In this document: positions 27,290 through 36,463 of the stretch, piece by piece
Layout of the letters: every line of letters starts with the position of its first letter
Numbering within the stretch: the first letter of the stretch is position 1
Assembly (NCBI RefSeq): GCF_010731735.1
Contig: NZ_AP022588.1
Coordinates: 2,232,001-2,296,000, forward strand
Source of the DNA: Mycolicibacterium sediminis
GTDB taxonomy: Bacteria > Actinomycetota > Actinomycetes > Mycobacteriales > Mycobacteriaceae
DNA: 64,000 bases
Reading direction: 5' to 3'
Made by a program: the position numbers and the translations under genes
The notes under the pieces: generated by a model
What the model saw: the letters and a program-made list of their open reading frames with translations, nothing else
Told to the model about the DNA's origin: nothing
Databases searched by the model: none

Positions 27290-28457
27290 CCGAGCGGTCG
27301 GGCACAGTAGGAGCGGGAGCGTGTTCAGGGGCGGACGCGGGCCTTGGCGGAGCCATGGCGCCCGCGACTTCTTTCAAATCGGGGATCACGTAGTGGGTGC
27401 CCAATTTCACGCCGCGCCTCACGAGCCGACCGTCGTCCATCAAGGCGCGGAACACCGCGCGCGCCTCATCCGCGGTGATCGGCGCGACAGCGCGTAGACC
27501 CTCGTTGGTGACGCGCCCGGTGCGACGTGCGATGTCGAGGGCCACCTGAGCCACGGTGTCGAAGTCATCGGAGGTGTTTGGGTCCACCGCCGATGAGGCC
27601 TGTTCGGTCGACTCGGAGATCGTCATCTGCTGGATGGTGACGACGTTGGGGCTGGCCGGCGGCGCGACGGCGGTGCCTGACGCCGCGGGTTGGGGGGGAA
27701 GGCGGTGACGTCCGCCTTCAGGTATCGCATCGCCGGCGAGCCCCGCGGCTGCTGCATTGAAACTATTCTCGACGATTTGTTGAAGGGCGTCGTCGGTCAG
27801 GGCGGGGAAGGCAAGGAACGGCGTCAGGCGGAGCAGCCGTTTCATGGCCTCGCGCATGAGCAGCATGCGAGATTCGGTGGCACCACGGTCGACGCGGGCT
27901 AGGAACTCCCGTGCCACCGCGCGGGCGAGCCGGCGGTCGGCGGCGATGGTGGGCCGTTCCATGATGTTGACCAGTTCGTCCTCGCCTAGCTGGGTGAGGT
28001 CGATCTGCTCGCCGAGAACCTCCGCTCGCCACCACATCCGACGGAATGTGTTGCGGTTGATGTCCCCGATGAAGCGGCGCTTGTCGGCGTCCGGACCGAA
28101 CCGCCACACCGCGACGTCCAGCAGCCAGCAGCAGGTGAGGTAACTCCACACCCCCTCATGGGCGGCTTCGTGCGGGGTCATCGGCAACTGTTGGTGCAGC
28201 AGCCGTGCCGCGCGGCCCTCGAATTCCTGGGATCTGACCAAGGGGCCGGGCATGCCGTATTCGCTGGCCAGTTTCACCATAGCGGTCCTCAGATCCCGCA
28301 GCTGCTCGTCACTTATCCGGGTACCGCTGGTCGGCGGGTAGGTGACGGCTGGGGACTCGTCGGGCATCGCGGCCCTCAACGCCACCGGTCCGTCTTTCAG
28401 AAGGCGTTCGAGTACGGCGTCGGCTGCCTGCCGGTCGAGTCGGGGGACGATTATCAT
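27249..28457 (-). CDS. DUF6339-like protein with C-terminal winged helix
   Basis: A 402-residue protein starting in an ATGA overlap with the upstream gene. The opening MIIVPRLDRQAADAVLERLL and the block DADKRRFIGDINRNTFRRMW with YLTCCWLLDVAVWRF resemble proteins annotated as DUF6339, which I associate with Z1-domain defence operons; this is recalled similarity, not a search. A disordered Pro/Ala-rich linker (residues about 245-285) leads to a winged-helix-like segment (DTVAQVALDIARRTGRVTNE to RRGVKLGTHYVIPDL) and an Ala/Pro-rich tail. The wing suggests DNA contact. Confidence 0.65.
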   Translation of the reverse strand: MIIVPRLDRQAADAVLERLLKDGPVALRAAMPDESPAVTYPPTSGTRISDEQLRDLRTAMVKLASEYGMPGPLVRSQEFEGRAARLLHQQLPMTPHEAAHEGVWSYLTCCWLLDVAVWRFGPDADKRRFIGDINRNTFRRMWWRAEVLGEQIDLTQLGEDELVNIMERPTIAADRRLARAVAREFLARVDRGATESRMLLMREAMKRLLRLTPFLAFPALTDDALQQIVENSFNAAAAGLAGDAIPEGGRHRLPPQPAASGTAVAPPASPNVVTIQQMTISESTEQASSAVDPNTSDDFDTVAQVALDIARRTGRVTNEGLRAVAPITADEARAVFRALMDDGRLVRRGVKLGTHYVIPDLKEVAGAMAPPRPASAPEHAPAPTVPDRSGAAALRRLLRRDR

Positions 28458-29350
28458 CCAGCCAGGACCCCCAGGTAGGCCTGCAGTTCGGCGTCTAGGC
28501 GGGCCGGATCCTCAATGCTGCGGCCGCGCAGGACGCTGACCGGGACGCCCGGCCAGCAAAGCGTTAGAAGCTCGAACAGCATCCGGCCCATGGAGCCGTC
28601 CGGGAACGCCTCGGGGTCTTCCACAAACCTATCGCTACCCAGCGCCCCTTTGACCAGCGAGCGAGCGGCATCGAAGGTGACGAAGGAACGGACCGCGGTT
28701 GCTCTAGCGTCGGCGCTCCCGGAGCGCAGGGTCTGCAGGAGCGTGGCATGGCTGCTGTTGACCAACAGCCGCATCCCGCCGAGCACAGGTCCGTCGAGGT
28801 CGTCGGGGTCCCATTCCAGCACCCATGCGGCGGCATCTGGGTAGCGCGGGTTGGTCGTGAAATCCGCAGCGGTGACCGGGAACCGGGACGCTCCGCCCTC
28901 CAGAGCGATCCGGTCCTCGTCGGTCCAGAGGACGGCGCCTGCCCGGCGAGGGGCGATCGGTGAAGGCGCGGCTCCGGGATAGCGCAGCACTAGGCGGGTA
29001 TTGAGGTCGAGGCGGCCTCCAACGCTGGCTCCGGGCACCAAAAGCGTTAGTGCGGTGCGTAGCAGGCCTCCGCCGGAGCCCAGTTCGACGGGCGGTCCGT
29101 AACCGGCGATCCGGGTGGTGGTGGCGGTCCACGTCGCGATGAGAGCGAGGGCAGCATCGTCGCCGAGCAGGCAAGCTGTGCGGACCGCTTCGACGTCGAC
29201 CTGAATCTCGCGCACCAGGTTCAGGTTGGTGAACGGATCCCAGTGGTCCAAGCGGTCGTTAAGTTCGGTGCCGTCCTCGATGGTCCATGGCCCGGCGACG
29301 CACGCGGACTCTGGGGGGAGGAGGTAGGGAGCTGCGGCGGGTGTCTTCAC
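28454..29350 (-). CDS. Unrecognised 298-aa protein of the Z1 operon
   Basis: Starts at GTG 29350 within a GTGA overlap and ends in an ATGA overlap, so it is translationally coupled on both sides. Recognisable only by context: DLNTRLVLRYPGAAP, LGGMRLLVNSSHATLLQTL and GSMGRMLFELLTLCWPG are conserved-looking blocks. The predicted fold is mixed alpha/beta with no nuclease or ATPase motif that I can see. Probably a structural subunit of the complex formed by the flanking ATPase and DUF6339-like proteins. Confidence 0.65.
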   Translation of the reverse strand: MKTPAAAPYLLPPESACVAGPWTIEDGTELNDRLDHWDPFTNLNLVREIQVDVEAVRTACLLGDDAALALIATWTATTTRIAGYGPPVELGSGGGLLRTALTLLVPGASVGGRLDLNTRLVLRYPGAAPSPIAPRRAGAVLWTDEDRIALEGGASRFPVTAADFTTNPRYPDAAAWVLEWDPDDLDGPVLGGMRLLVNSSHATLLQTLRSGSADARATAVRSFVTFDAARSLVKGALGSDRFVEDPEAFPDGSMGRMLFELLTLCWPGVPVSVLRGRSIEDPARLDAELQAYLGVLAG

Positions 29351-31329
29351 GTGACCTGCGGAGTGACGTCGACGCGCATCATCTCGTCATGCAGTTCGAT
29401 CTCGACCGCCCAACGACCGTCGCCGCCCTCAGGACCGGTGAGTACCTCGACCGTCTTATGAGCTAGTCCTGCGGGGTCGATCCAGCGGACGACGCGGGGC
29501 GGTACGTACCCCGCCGGTGGGTCCTTCTCGGGCTTCTGACCGTCATTGATCATGATCTCGACCTCGGCCAAGAGCCGAACACGGTGCCCCCGAGTCCTCA
29601 GGTCGAACGGATAACGCATGACCGGTGCACCGTCGGCACCCATCGCGGGGCCCGGCTCCCCGCCGGGTCTGGCCTGAGGTGGTGCTGAGGCCCGCGTCCT
29701 GCCGACCGACGAAACGGCAGCGTCCCCGCCCGTTGTACCAACCCCATTCTGAGCGGGGTCGGGTCCGTCCACCCAGACGTCGGATGTGGCCACTTCGATG
29801 TCGGTGCGGCCGGGTGCCCGGCGGCGCCGCTTTCGCTTGGGCTGGTTAGGCGTTCGGACCGAGCGCCTGGCCCCGGGTCCGTCCGAGCCCGGCATCAGGA
29901 CTGCCAGCGCGTCGGCGAATTCGCCCAGCGGAACGCCCTCGGATGGGTCAGGGCTAGGCACGGACGACTCGAATCCGGCAGCGTTGCGACAGATGCCTAG
30001 GATGCGTTTGTAGGCCACGTTGACGAAGGTGCGGTGGTGCGGGTCCTGCACGAAGCGGTGCACCCAGTCGTCATGCGTGGGTGGTTCGGCGGCCTTGAAG
30101 GCGTCATCGACGTCGAGGTCGCACTTAAATACGCCGGAGTAGCCCATCTTGCCTGCAAGCGGCGCGGCGCCGGGCAGGTACTTCACCACTATCTCAGGGG
30201 TGCGCATGAGCGCGACGTGGTGCAGCGACTCCCGGGTGTCCCAGGCTCCCCTGGGGACCGGCCGGTCGGGCAGGTCCGCAGGCGCAAGGGCGCCCTTTTG
30301 GATGGTGAGCCGCCCCAATTTGCGGACCGGGCTCAGGCACTTGATTGGGCGGTCGATCATGAAGTCGTCGTCTGGTCCGGAGTCCTGGTGCATCCGATCC
30401 ATCGCCTCAACGAAGCCCCGAAGCCGCGGGTGGGTCCGTGCATCCGGCACGCGCACGACTGCGCCGTTGTCGAACAACCGGAATTCGATGGATCGTTTCG
30501 CGCCACCCGCTGTGTCGATCATCCGTGGCCAAAAGTTCCAGACCACTGCGTCGGCGATGAATTGCATGGAGCAGTCTGCGCCCTCAGTGGTCTGGAGACC
30601 GATTCCGGGGGACACTACGAGCACCGTGGTCCCCATGCCATCCTTCCCGCTGCGATGTGGGAGACCCAGTTCGGCGGCCACCGCGTCGGCTTCGGCTCCG
30701 GTCAACGGTTCGGGGACGCCGTCCAGGACGCGGCCCCACCAGTGCCGGCCGGTATAGGGTGACCCGTCGATGTTGAAATTGTCACCGAGCGCGCAGCCCA
30801 GCAACCGACGCTCATACCGGCCGTCGTCTAGCACACACAGGGTGTCCACCACGATGGTGTGGGCACTGCTGGCGATGTAGAAGGCGGCCTTGCCGTAGCC
30901 GAAGGAACCGCCGCCGAAGTCCTTGTCGGGGGGTTGACCGATGTTGCGGATGAAGTCGACGAAGTCCCTTGGCGCCCCTGGGCGGTCCGCGCGAGTAGGG
31001 CCACCGAGGCCCTGGGTGCCGAAGTCCGCAACGTAGAGCAACTGCGTACCCTCTTCGAGCGCTTCATCTAGACCGAGGCCAGGTGGGGGGTCGACGAGGA
31101 TGGTGTCGCGCAGAGTGCGTACCTGCTCCTCGCCGAGCACCGAACGCCCGATCTCGACCTGGATGCGGTTTACGTCGTCCCTCTTGGCGTCCCAGCAGTT
31201 CTGGACCGCCTCGCGCACTAGAACCTCAAGCGGCTCGATGTCGGGACGGCCCAACTGGTTCAGAACACCGACAGCGGCCAGCCCGCCGGTCGCGTTATAG
31301 GGCTCGGAGAACCGATCCAGCTTGATCAT
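29347..31329 (-). CDS. GHKL-type (histidine kinase-like) ATPase of the Z1 operon
   Basis: A 660-residue protein. The GHKL ATP-binding fold shows an N-box VREAVQNCWDAKR near residue 40, a G1-like box VADFGTQGLGGP near 100, and a G2 lid GGGSFGYGKAAFYIAS near 140. These boxes are looser than in MutL, as in the divergent ATPases of restriction operons. The C-terminal 200 residues contain an Arg-rich basic linker (NQPKRKRRRRAPGRTD) and a beta-rich end (RVRLLAEVEIMINDG). Ends and begins in four-base overlaps. In this operon type the ATPase is thought to act as a DNA-gated switch coupled to the Z1 helicase and the nuclease. Confidence 0.75.
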   Translation of the reverse strand: MIKLDRFSEPYNATGGLAAVGVLNQLGRPDIEPLEVLVREAVQNCWDAKRDDVNRIQVEIGRSVLGEEQVRTLRDTILVDPPPGLGLDEALEEGTQLLYVADFGTQGLGGPTRADRPGAPRDFVDFIRNIGQPPDKDFGGGSFGYGKAAFYIASSAHTIVVDTLCVLDDGRYERRLLGCALGDNFNIDGSPYTGRHWWGRVLDGVPEPLTGAEADAVAAELGLPHRSGKDGMGTTVLVVSPGIGLQTTEGADCSMQFIADAVVWNFWPRMIDTAGGAKRSIEFRLFDNGAVVRVPDARTHPRLRGFVEAMDRMHQDSGPDDDFMIDRPIKCLSPVRKLGRLTIQKGALAPADLPDRPVPRGAWDTRESLHHVALMRTPEIVVKYLPGAAPLAGKMGYSGVFKCDLDVDDAFKAAEPPTHDDWVHRFVQDPHHRTFVNVAYKRILGICRNAAGFESSVPSPDPSEGVPLGEFADALAVLMPGSDGPGARRSVRTPNQPKRKRRRRAPGRTDIEVATSDVWVDGPDPAQNGVGTTGGDAAVSSVGRTRASAPPQARPGGEPGPAMGADGAPVMRYPFDLRTRGHRVRLLAEVEIMINDGQKPEKDPPAGYVPPRVVRWIDPAGLAHKTVEVLTGPEGGDGRWAVEIELHDEMMRVDVTPQVT

Positions 31330-32324
31330 GAGATTGCCGGCATCTCAGCGATCGCCCTGATGAGGTCGGTGTAGACCGGTTCCGGAAGGGCCGATCCCAG
31401 GCACCGGTCTAAGTCGATCACGTAGCTGATATCGATGACGCCACCGGGGCGGCTGCCACCGACGAACGATGCTGGCACAATCACAGGAATCTGTTCGTCC
31501 ACCGGTAGCGTTAAGCGCTCACGGACGTCGAACGTGATCCCGGTGGTGGCGGCTAACTGGGCAATCGGGATGCCGGCGGCGGCGACCGCCTTGAACAGCT
31601 GTTCCGCGGGTGCACCGGCGGTGAGTAATTCGTCGACCAGGCTGGATACCGAACGGCCCCCGCCGGGTACATTTTCGAGCCGGACGAAGTGCAGGTAGAG
31701 TTCTCCGCCATCCGGCGGCAGAAGCTGGTCCTCGCCGTGGATGGTGACTTGGCGGGAAGTGTGGGCGCGGGTGGTCTTCACCTCCAAGGCCGTGCTCCCT
31801 CCCCGCAGGTCATGGCGCGCGCCGAACGGTCCAGCCCAGACACCGACGGCGGCGGGGCCACTACTGCGCACTGCGTCCAAGACGACAAGCAGCTCGCCGA
31901 ACACGGCTGCCAATTTGGCGCTTCCTGGCGGGTCCGTTCCGGGAACGAGGAACTCCCGCCACTTCTTCAACACGCTCGACACCGCGGCCTCTGAGTTATC
32001 ACCGGTGGTTAGCTGATGTTCCAACACGGCGGCGACGAAATGCTCGAAAACCTCGGCCAACGAAGCGAACAGGCATGTGACGTCAAGGAAAGCGGTCTCC
32101 TTCCCGCCTATGACAAGCAACCGGGTCCCCATGGCCAGGGTGGGAATCTCGGCCAGTTCTGGTGAGCCAGGGTGCACGGCCAGCAGGAGGTGCGGTCGGG
32201 AGAGTTCATCGATGGCGGCATATGCACCTGCCACATGTTTCAGAGCCAGCACCGCGAGGTCGGTCCCCGCCGGTGGGGGTTTTGTGCGAAGCGAGGTGTA
32301 AGCGCTTCTGACATGGTTTATCAC
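31326..32324 (-). CDS. PD-(D/E)XK motif protein (DUF4420-like)
   Basis: A 332-residue putative restriction nuclease. The core reads ARHDLRGGSTALEVKTTRA near residues 170-190, giving Asp, then E-V-K, the catalytic spacing of PD-(D/E)XK enzymes. Flanking blocks LPPDGGELYLHFVRLENV and DISYVIDLDRCLG agree with the DUF4420 family, which is found next to Z1-domain proteins. It starts with GTG in a GTGA overlap with the Z1 gene and ends in an ATGA overlap with the ATPase. Probably the DNA-cutting subunit of the module. Confidence 0.8.
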   Translation of the reverse strand: MINHVRSAYTSLRTKPPPAGTDLAVLALKHVAGAYAAIDELSRPHLLLAVHPGSPELAEIPTLAMGTRLLVIGGKETAFLDVTCLFASLAEVFEHFVAAVLEHQLTTGDNSEAAVSSVLKKWREFLVPGTDPPGSAKLAAVFGELLVVLDAVRSSGPAAVGVWAGPFGARHDLRGGSTALEVKTTRAHTSRQVTIHGEDQLLPPDGGELYLHFVRLENVPGGGRSVSSLVDELLTAGAPAEQLFKAVAAAGIPIAQLAATTGITFDVRERLTLPVDEQIPVIVPASFVGGSRPGGVIDISYVIDLDRCLGSALPEPVYTDLIRAIAEMPAIS

Positions 32325-34981
32325 TCGGCCTCTACATCCGGCTCGTCGAGCTGGTCGGTGTCATCCGGTGCTTGGACCTCCACGCCGGGCATTGCGGCGA
32401 CGTCGGCGGTCAGGTAATCGACGGCGGCCGTGCGCGACCGGCTCTCAGGGAAAGCCAGGCCCACCCCGAGGACATGTTCGACCGCCGCAAGCGGGACTCG
32501 GGTCCCTGAGTCGCGCACTGGCCGGCTGTCCCGTGAGATCGGGTACAGCACTATAAGTCCCGCGCCGTCGCCACCGTAGTCCGGCAGGCTCCGCAGTTGG
32601 GCCAAGCGGGCAGGGGTGGTGGTGATCGCGGTCTCTTCAGGCGGCAGGCCCTCGAGATCAATGACGCGATCGTTGCGGCTCATCAGCGATTTGATGTCGG
32701 CATAGGTTTTGCCGCCGACCACGTCGAGCCGCGACCGGTTGATGCACCGGGTCTTGCCGGCCAGCCCGAGGTCGAGTTCGCCGAGGTAGTCCGAATCCGA
32801 TGTGCGGCCCACGACGGCGATGTTGAAGTGGGGCAGCTCCCCGTCGTCGTGCCGGGCCAGGATGTACCGGCTGATGAGTTCGCCGTCGAGGTCGCGGCTG
32901 TTCTCATGGAAGTGATATGCGTTGAGGAAGCTAATGACGTGGTGGACGCTGACGTGCCGGATGACGGTGAGCCGGGCGGTCTCGGGCCGCCGTGGACACC
33001 CGTCGGTTGCCGCAATGAGGGCGCGCCCGGCCTCAATGTTCTCGGTGAGCCAGTCGTGATCGGTGTGATTGAACAGGATCGTCTGGATTCGGCGCCCGGA
33101 GTAGGACGCTTGTGCGCGACGGGCGTTCTGCATTTTGGCCGCCGAGGTGATCGCCAGTTTGGGGTGGGTGCGGATGCGGACGCCGAACTCTTCGGGTGTC
33201 AGGTGCTCGGTCTCGAGGCGTTCGATGTCGTAGCGGATCTCTTGTTCGACAGTGGCGAGGTGGTGGAACCAGGCACGCATCTCGTCTGTCATCCAGATCC
33301 GGGTTAGGTCGGCGTAGCCGTTGCGGTATCCGAACCACCTGCCCATCTGCAGGAGGGTGTCGTAGGCCGAGGCTGTGCGGACGAAGAACGAGACGGACAG
33401 ACCCTCGAGAGTGAGTCCTCGGGACAGGGTGTTTCCGCCGACGGCGACTATGACGCGGGGGTTGGCGTCGTCGAAGCTGAGCCGTTCTGTGCTGCGCGAG
33501 TTGTCGGTGATGACCTCGGCGGCCGCAGCGACTGTGGGTAGTTCGACCAAGACATCGGCCCAGGGCACGGTTTTAAGGCCGAATGCGGATGCGGCGACCT
33601 TGCCGCACTCGTCGGTCCACTGTTCCTCAAGCGCAGCCATAAGCACGGAGTCTCGCTGGCCCAGCTTTGTGGCGAGCCACGCCAGATGGTTCTTGATGAC
33701 CTCCGCGGTCCGCTCGTGCACGTCGATGTGCTGAGAGGTGTGCACAAGCGCCGTGGAATGGCGGTTGCCTTTGCCCCGGATCCGCCGAGCGGCGGTGCTC
33801 ATCACGAAGTACCGCAGGGCGGAGTCGAGGCTATCGGTGATCTTGGGTTCAAACAGGTGACGCTTGGCGGCACCCTTGGGTCGGAGGTCGTCAATCTCAC
33901 TGTCCTCTACGCTTCGGACGAAATCGTGGCCGTTGTCCTGATCCTCGTCTTCGTCGAAGTCCAGCGGTTCGCGCCCAAAGATGGCCTCCGTTCCGATGTA
34001 AACCCCGGGTCGGGGTAAATCGACGATGAAGTCCCGCGGGTAGAGATCCTGGTAGTCCTGCGGGTCAATAAGCACATTGGCGAATGGTGTCGCTGTATAG
34101 CCAACGTAGGCCGACTTCGGCACCTTATTGACGATGTCGCGAATTAGTTTGTTGATCGTCGAGGGTTGGCGGTCAGGTTTCGCAGTGTTGACAGTGGCTT
34201 GGTCGGCCTCGTCATCAATGATGAGGACGGGGCAGGCGGCCAGCAGTTCCGGCCGAGCTTCGAACAGCCACTTCCTTAACGCCCGTAGGCGTGGCCCGTT
34301 TTTCTTAACGATCGCCAGAACGCGTTGATCCTGGGTGGCCAAAAGCGCGTCGACGTTGTCGGTCGGTTTAAAGTCGTCCTCGTTAGTTAGACGATGCCAC
34401 TTGCCGCTCTGCGGCTCCCAGATCTGCTCGTTTAGCCGGTCCTGAGTTTGTTGCCGTAACGCGTCGTGGATTCCGGAGAGCACGATGAAGAGCCGGTAGC
34501 CGGCGTCGGCGGCCTTGGCGATCACGGCAGTAAAATTGGTGGTCTTGCCGCTCTGGACGTAACCGAGGACCAGTCCTCGGCACTGGTAGCTACCGCTGCC
34601 TAGGGGGTTGGGCAGATTGGCGACCACCTTGGTCGAGGACTCGTCAAGGTCACGCAGCGCGTCGTGGTCCCAGCCGTCAGCGGTGAGCAGTTCCACCAGC
34701 GCCGACCAGTTGCGGTCCTCATGGCGGGGGCCGGAGTACCAGGATTCGATGTTGCCGGCGACAACGGAGGTCGGCGTCTGCGCAGCCTGGATTTGCTCGT
34801 TGAGTTGTCGGATCCGGTCGGCGGCGGCGTGTACACGGGCTGGATCAGTGACGATCTCGCACACCTCGGCGACGGCGTCCTCAAGGGTGGCGCCCTTGCC
34901 GTCTCGCATGATTCGGGCCAAGTTGCGGATGTACGGGTCTTCGGCGGCGAGCGAATTGAGGTCGGTCAAAGCGTAGTCCAA
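32321..34981 (-). CDS. Z1 domain-containing superfamily 2 helicase
   Basis: An 886-residue first gene of the operon. TTG 34981 gives the longest frame; a later ATG is possible because the upstream ribosome-binding site is weak. Motifs: Walker A VLGYVQSGKTTNFTAVIAKA near residue 140, Walker B LIIDDEADQATVNT near 258, YVGYTATPFANVLID, and the highly characteristic Z1 region VAVGGNTLSRGLTLEGLSVS, LLQMGRWFGYR. Z1 helicases were linked by Iyer and Aravind to restriction-modification operons with MORC/MutL-like ATPases, Vsr and C5 methyltransferases, the genes found here between 35.9 and 39.8 kb. Likely role: ATP-driven translocation or remodelling that licenses the PD-(D/E)XK nuclease. Confidence 0.9.
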   Translation of the reverse strand: MDYALTDLNSLAAEDPYIRNLARIMRDGKGATLEDAVAEVCEIVTDPARVHAAADRIRQLNEQIQAAQTPTSVVAGNIESWYSGPRHEDRNWSALVELLTADGWDHDALRDLDESSTKVVANLPNPLGSGSYQCRGLVLGYVQSGKTTNFTAVIAKAADAGYRLFIVLSGIHDALRQQTQDRLNEQIWEPQSGKWHRLTNEDDFKPTDNVDALLATQDQRVLAIVKKNGPRLRALRKWLFEARPELLAACPVLIIDDEADQATVNTAKPDRQPSTINKLIRDIVNKVPKSAYVGYTATPFANVLIDPQDYQDLYPRDFIVDLPRPGVYIGTEAIFGREPLDFDEDEDQDNGHDFVRSVEDSEIDDLRPKGAAKRHLFEPKITDSLDSALRYFVMSTAARRIRGKGNRHSTALVHTSQHIDVHERTAEVIKNHLAWLATKLGQRDSVLMAALEEQWTDECGKVAASAFGLKTVPWADVLVELPTVAAAAEVITDNSRSTERLSFDDANPRVIVAVGGNTLSRGLTLEGLSVSFFVRTASAYDTLLQMGRWFGYRNGYADLTRIWMTDEMRAWFHHLATVEQEIRYDIERLETEHLTPEEFGVRIRTHPKLAITSAAKMQNARRAQASYSGRRIQTILFNHTDHDWLTENIEAGRALIAATDGCPRRPETARLTVIRHVSVHHVISFLNAYHFHENSRDLDGELISRYILARHDDGELPHFNIAVVGRTSDSDYLGELDLGLAGKTRCINRSRLDVVGGKTYADIKSLMSRNDRVIDLEGLPPEETAITTTPARLAQLRSLPDYGGDGAGLIVLYPISRDSRPVRDSGTRVPLAAVEHVLGVGLAFPESRSRTAAVDYLTADVAAMPGVEVQAPDDTDQLDEPDVEAE

Positions 34982-35041
34982 TCCCAGCGGCGGTTGCGCG
35001 CAACGAACTTTACCGTAATGCGTTGGGAGGCAGGGTTACAG

Positions 35042-35240
35042 TCCTCAGTCACCGAACTCCAACTTGTGGTCGCCGCTCATTTCTTCGGCCCGCCCTCGAT
35101 CGAAGATCGTCAGGCGATCCCCAGTATTGCTGTTGTAGTAAGTGCCGACCTGGTCGGCGTTCGCCGAGATGGAGTTTTCCATGATGTCGGCGACCGCGGT
35201 TGCCGGCGTGTAGCGCGAGGCAGGCTTAGATTCCAAGAGC
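35042..35240 (-). pseudogene. Relic N-terminal fragment of a GHKL (MORC/MutL-like) ATPase
   Basis: The minus-strand frame contains SRYTPATAVADIMENSISANAD, an N-box with the catalytic acidic residue and Asn, followed at the right distance by LTIFDRGRAEEMSGD, a corrupted version of the DNGRGM box. The frame stops right after, so the lid and the rest of an ATPase are missing. The upstream 65 residues of the open frame (to 35443) look non-coding. It is a leftover of a third GHKL gene between the two parts of the module, or of an ancestral duplicate replaced by the intact one at 36.4 kb. Confidence 0.6.
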
Positions 35241-35398
35241 TGCTGCCCGGCAGCAACCTGCATCTCTCGCAAAACTACTCCGTGATAACTGATCGAAAGG
35301 ATCCGCGCTCGGCGCACTGTGGCGGGTGAGATGCCGTATCCAGCGACGGTGCTGACGTCCGTTTTGGGGCGACTTACCACCATATGTTGCCTTATCCC

Positions 35399-35414
35399 CA
35401 AAGTAGACACTTTG
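35399..35414. promoter_or_regulatory. Perfect 6-bp inverted repeat between the divergent Z1 and Vsr gene groups
   Basis: Arms CAAAGT and ACTTTG around the centre AGAC. It lies in the intergenic region upstream of the Vsr gene group and behind the Z1 operon start. It could be a repressor site; no regulator is identified. Confidence 0.3.
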
Positions 35415-35421
35415 ACAAATC

Positions 35422-35450
35422 GCCACTCACCCCCGTTTGCCACTCACCCC
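35422..35450. repeat. Two 12-bp direct repeats spaced by 17 bp
   Basis: GCCACTCACCCC occurs at 35422-35433 and 35439-35450, next to the inverted repeat at 35399-35414. Spacing between repeat starts is 17 bases. Possible tandem protein-binding sites for control of the restriction module. Confidence 0.5.
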
Positions 35451-35960
35451 GCGCAGGCGTTCGCGACGCCATCATGATTTAGGCAGTTCAAGCTTAGCTC
35501 ACGGAGTGAGGCCGCCACCAAAATTGGTCTTCCCGCGGTGATCGGTGATGCTGCGTTGGGAGGAAACAAGGGGGTGCGACGTGCAGCAATTCGGACCAGC
35601 TCCGAGCCCGCCGAGCGAGGCCGTGTCGGCGTCCTCGCCGTTGACGCCCTGCAGCGTTAGCCCGCTGAGCCGTTCGGCAGTTGCCTAGTTACACATCCCG
35701 TTCCCGCATGCCCAAGCCTCTGGGGGCGCGTCGTCGGGCAACGAGAGCGGCGATAGAACATTGCAATCCCACCACGCTTTTCATCAAATCGAAGTAGATC
35801 CGGTCTGGAATGGAGCGATGGGGTGATAGGGGGCTTTGTGTCGGTTGAGCCCGGTCCAACGCTGGGTGATGGGGTGAAGTCCCAAAGCCGTGTCGAGGGG
35901 CTCCGGTTTAGGCTAGCGCGAGCCGGACATGAATTCGGTACTCACCTGGCTGGGAGTTGC
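35451..35960. other. Intergenic region upstream of the Vsr gene
   Basis: No convincing gene; the region presumably contains the promoter of the Vsr-ATPase gene pair. An open frame extends 46 codons upstream of the chosen Vsr start but shows no Vsr similarity. Confidence 0.4.
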
Positions 35961-36431
35961 ATGCCGATAAGTAAGCGTCAAGCCGCTCGGCGGCCGCCTC
36001 CACTCAATCAGGTGGTACGCAAACAAATGCAGTCCATGCCCCGCCGCGACACGGCGATCGAGCTGGCACTCCGCCGTGAACTGCACAGACTGGGGCTACG
36101 ATTTCGAGTGAACTTGCGGCCGCTCCCCGGCACCCCCGACATCGCGTTGACTAGAGCCAAGGTAGCCGTGTTCGTCGACGGTTGCTTCTGGCATCGCTGC
36201 CCGCACCACGGCACGTCGCCAAAGAATAATTCAGCTTGGTGGGCGTCGAAGCTCGACGCAAATGTTGAGCGTGACCGGCGCAAGGACCGGCAGCTAGCGG
36301 ATCTCGGGTGGATCTCACTGCATGTCTGGGAGCATGAGGATCCGGCGACTGCTGCCGAGGCGATTCGCAAACTTTGGATGGAACGAACCAGTCCTTCGGC
36401 GGGTCAAACCCATAGTGTCAGAGGTTCGTGA
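35961..36431 (+). CDS. vsr: Very short patch repair (Vsr) family endonuclease
   Basis: A 156-residue protein starting at ATG 35961 behind GGGAG at four-base spacing. Vsr features: SMPRRDTAIELALRRELHRL, LPGTPDIALTRAKVAVFVDG with the catalytic Asp, CFWHRCPHH (structural zinc and catalytic His), KNNSAWWASKLDANVERDRR and GWISLHVWEHE. Vsr nicks at T:G mismatches created when 5-methylcytosine deaminates. In MORC/Z1 restriction modules Vsr-like enzymes may instead be the restriction nuclease. Its stop overlaps the frame of the next gene (GTGA), and a C5 methyltransferase lies convergent at 37.7-39.8 kb, as expected for the pair. Confidence 0.92.
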   Translation: MPISKRQAARRPPPLNQVVRKQMQSMPRRDTAIELALRRELHRLGLRFRVNLRPLPGTPDIALTRAKVAVFVDGCFWHRCPHHGTSPKNNSAWWASKLDANVERDRRKDRQLADLGWISLHVWEHEDPATAAEAIRKLWMERTSPSAGQTHSVRGS

Positions 36432-36463
36432 GACCCTGGTCGTTAACAATGAGGGGGTATGAA

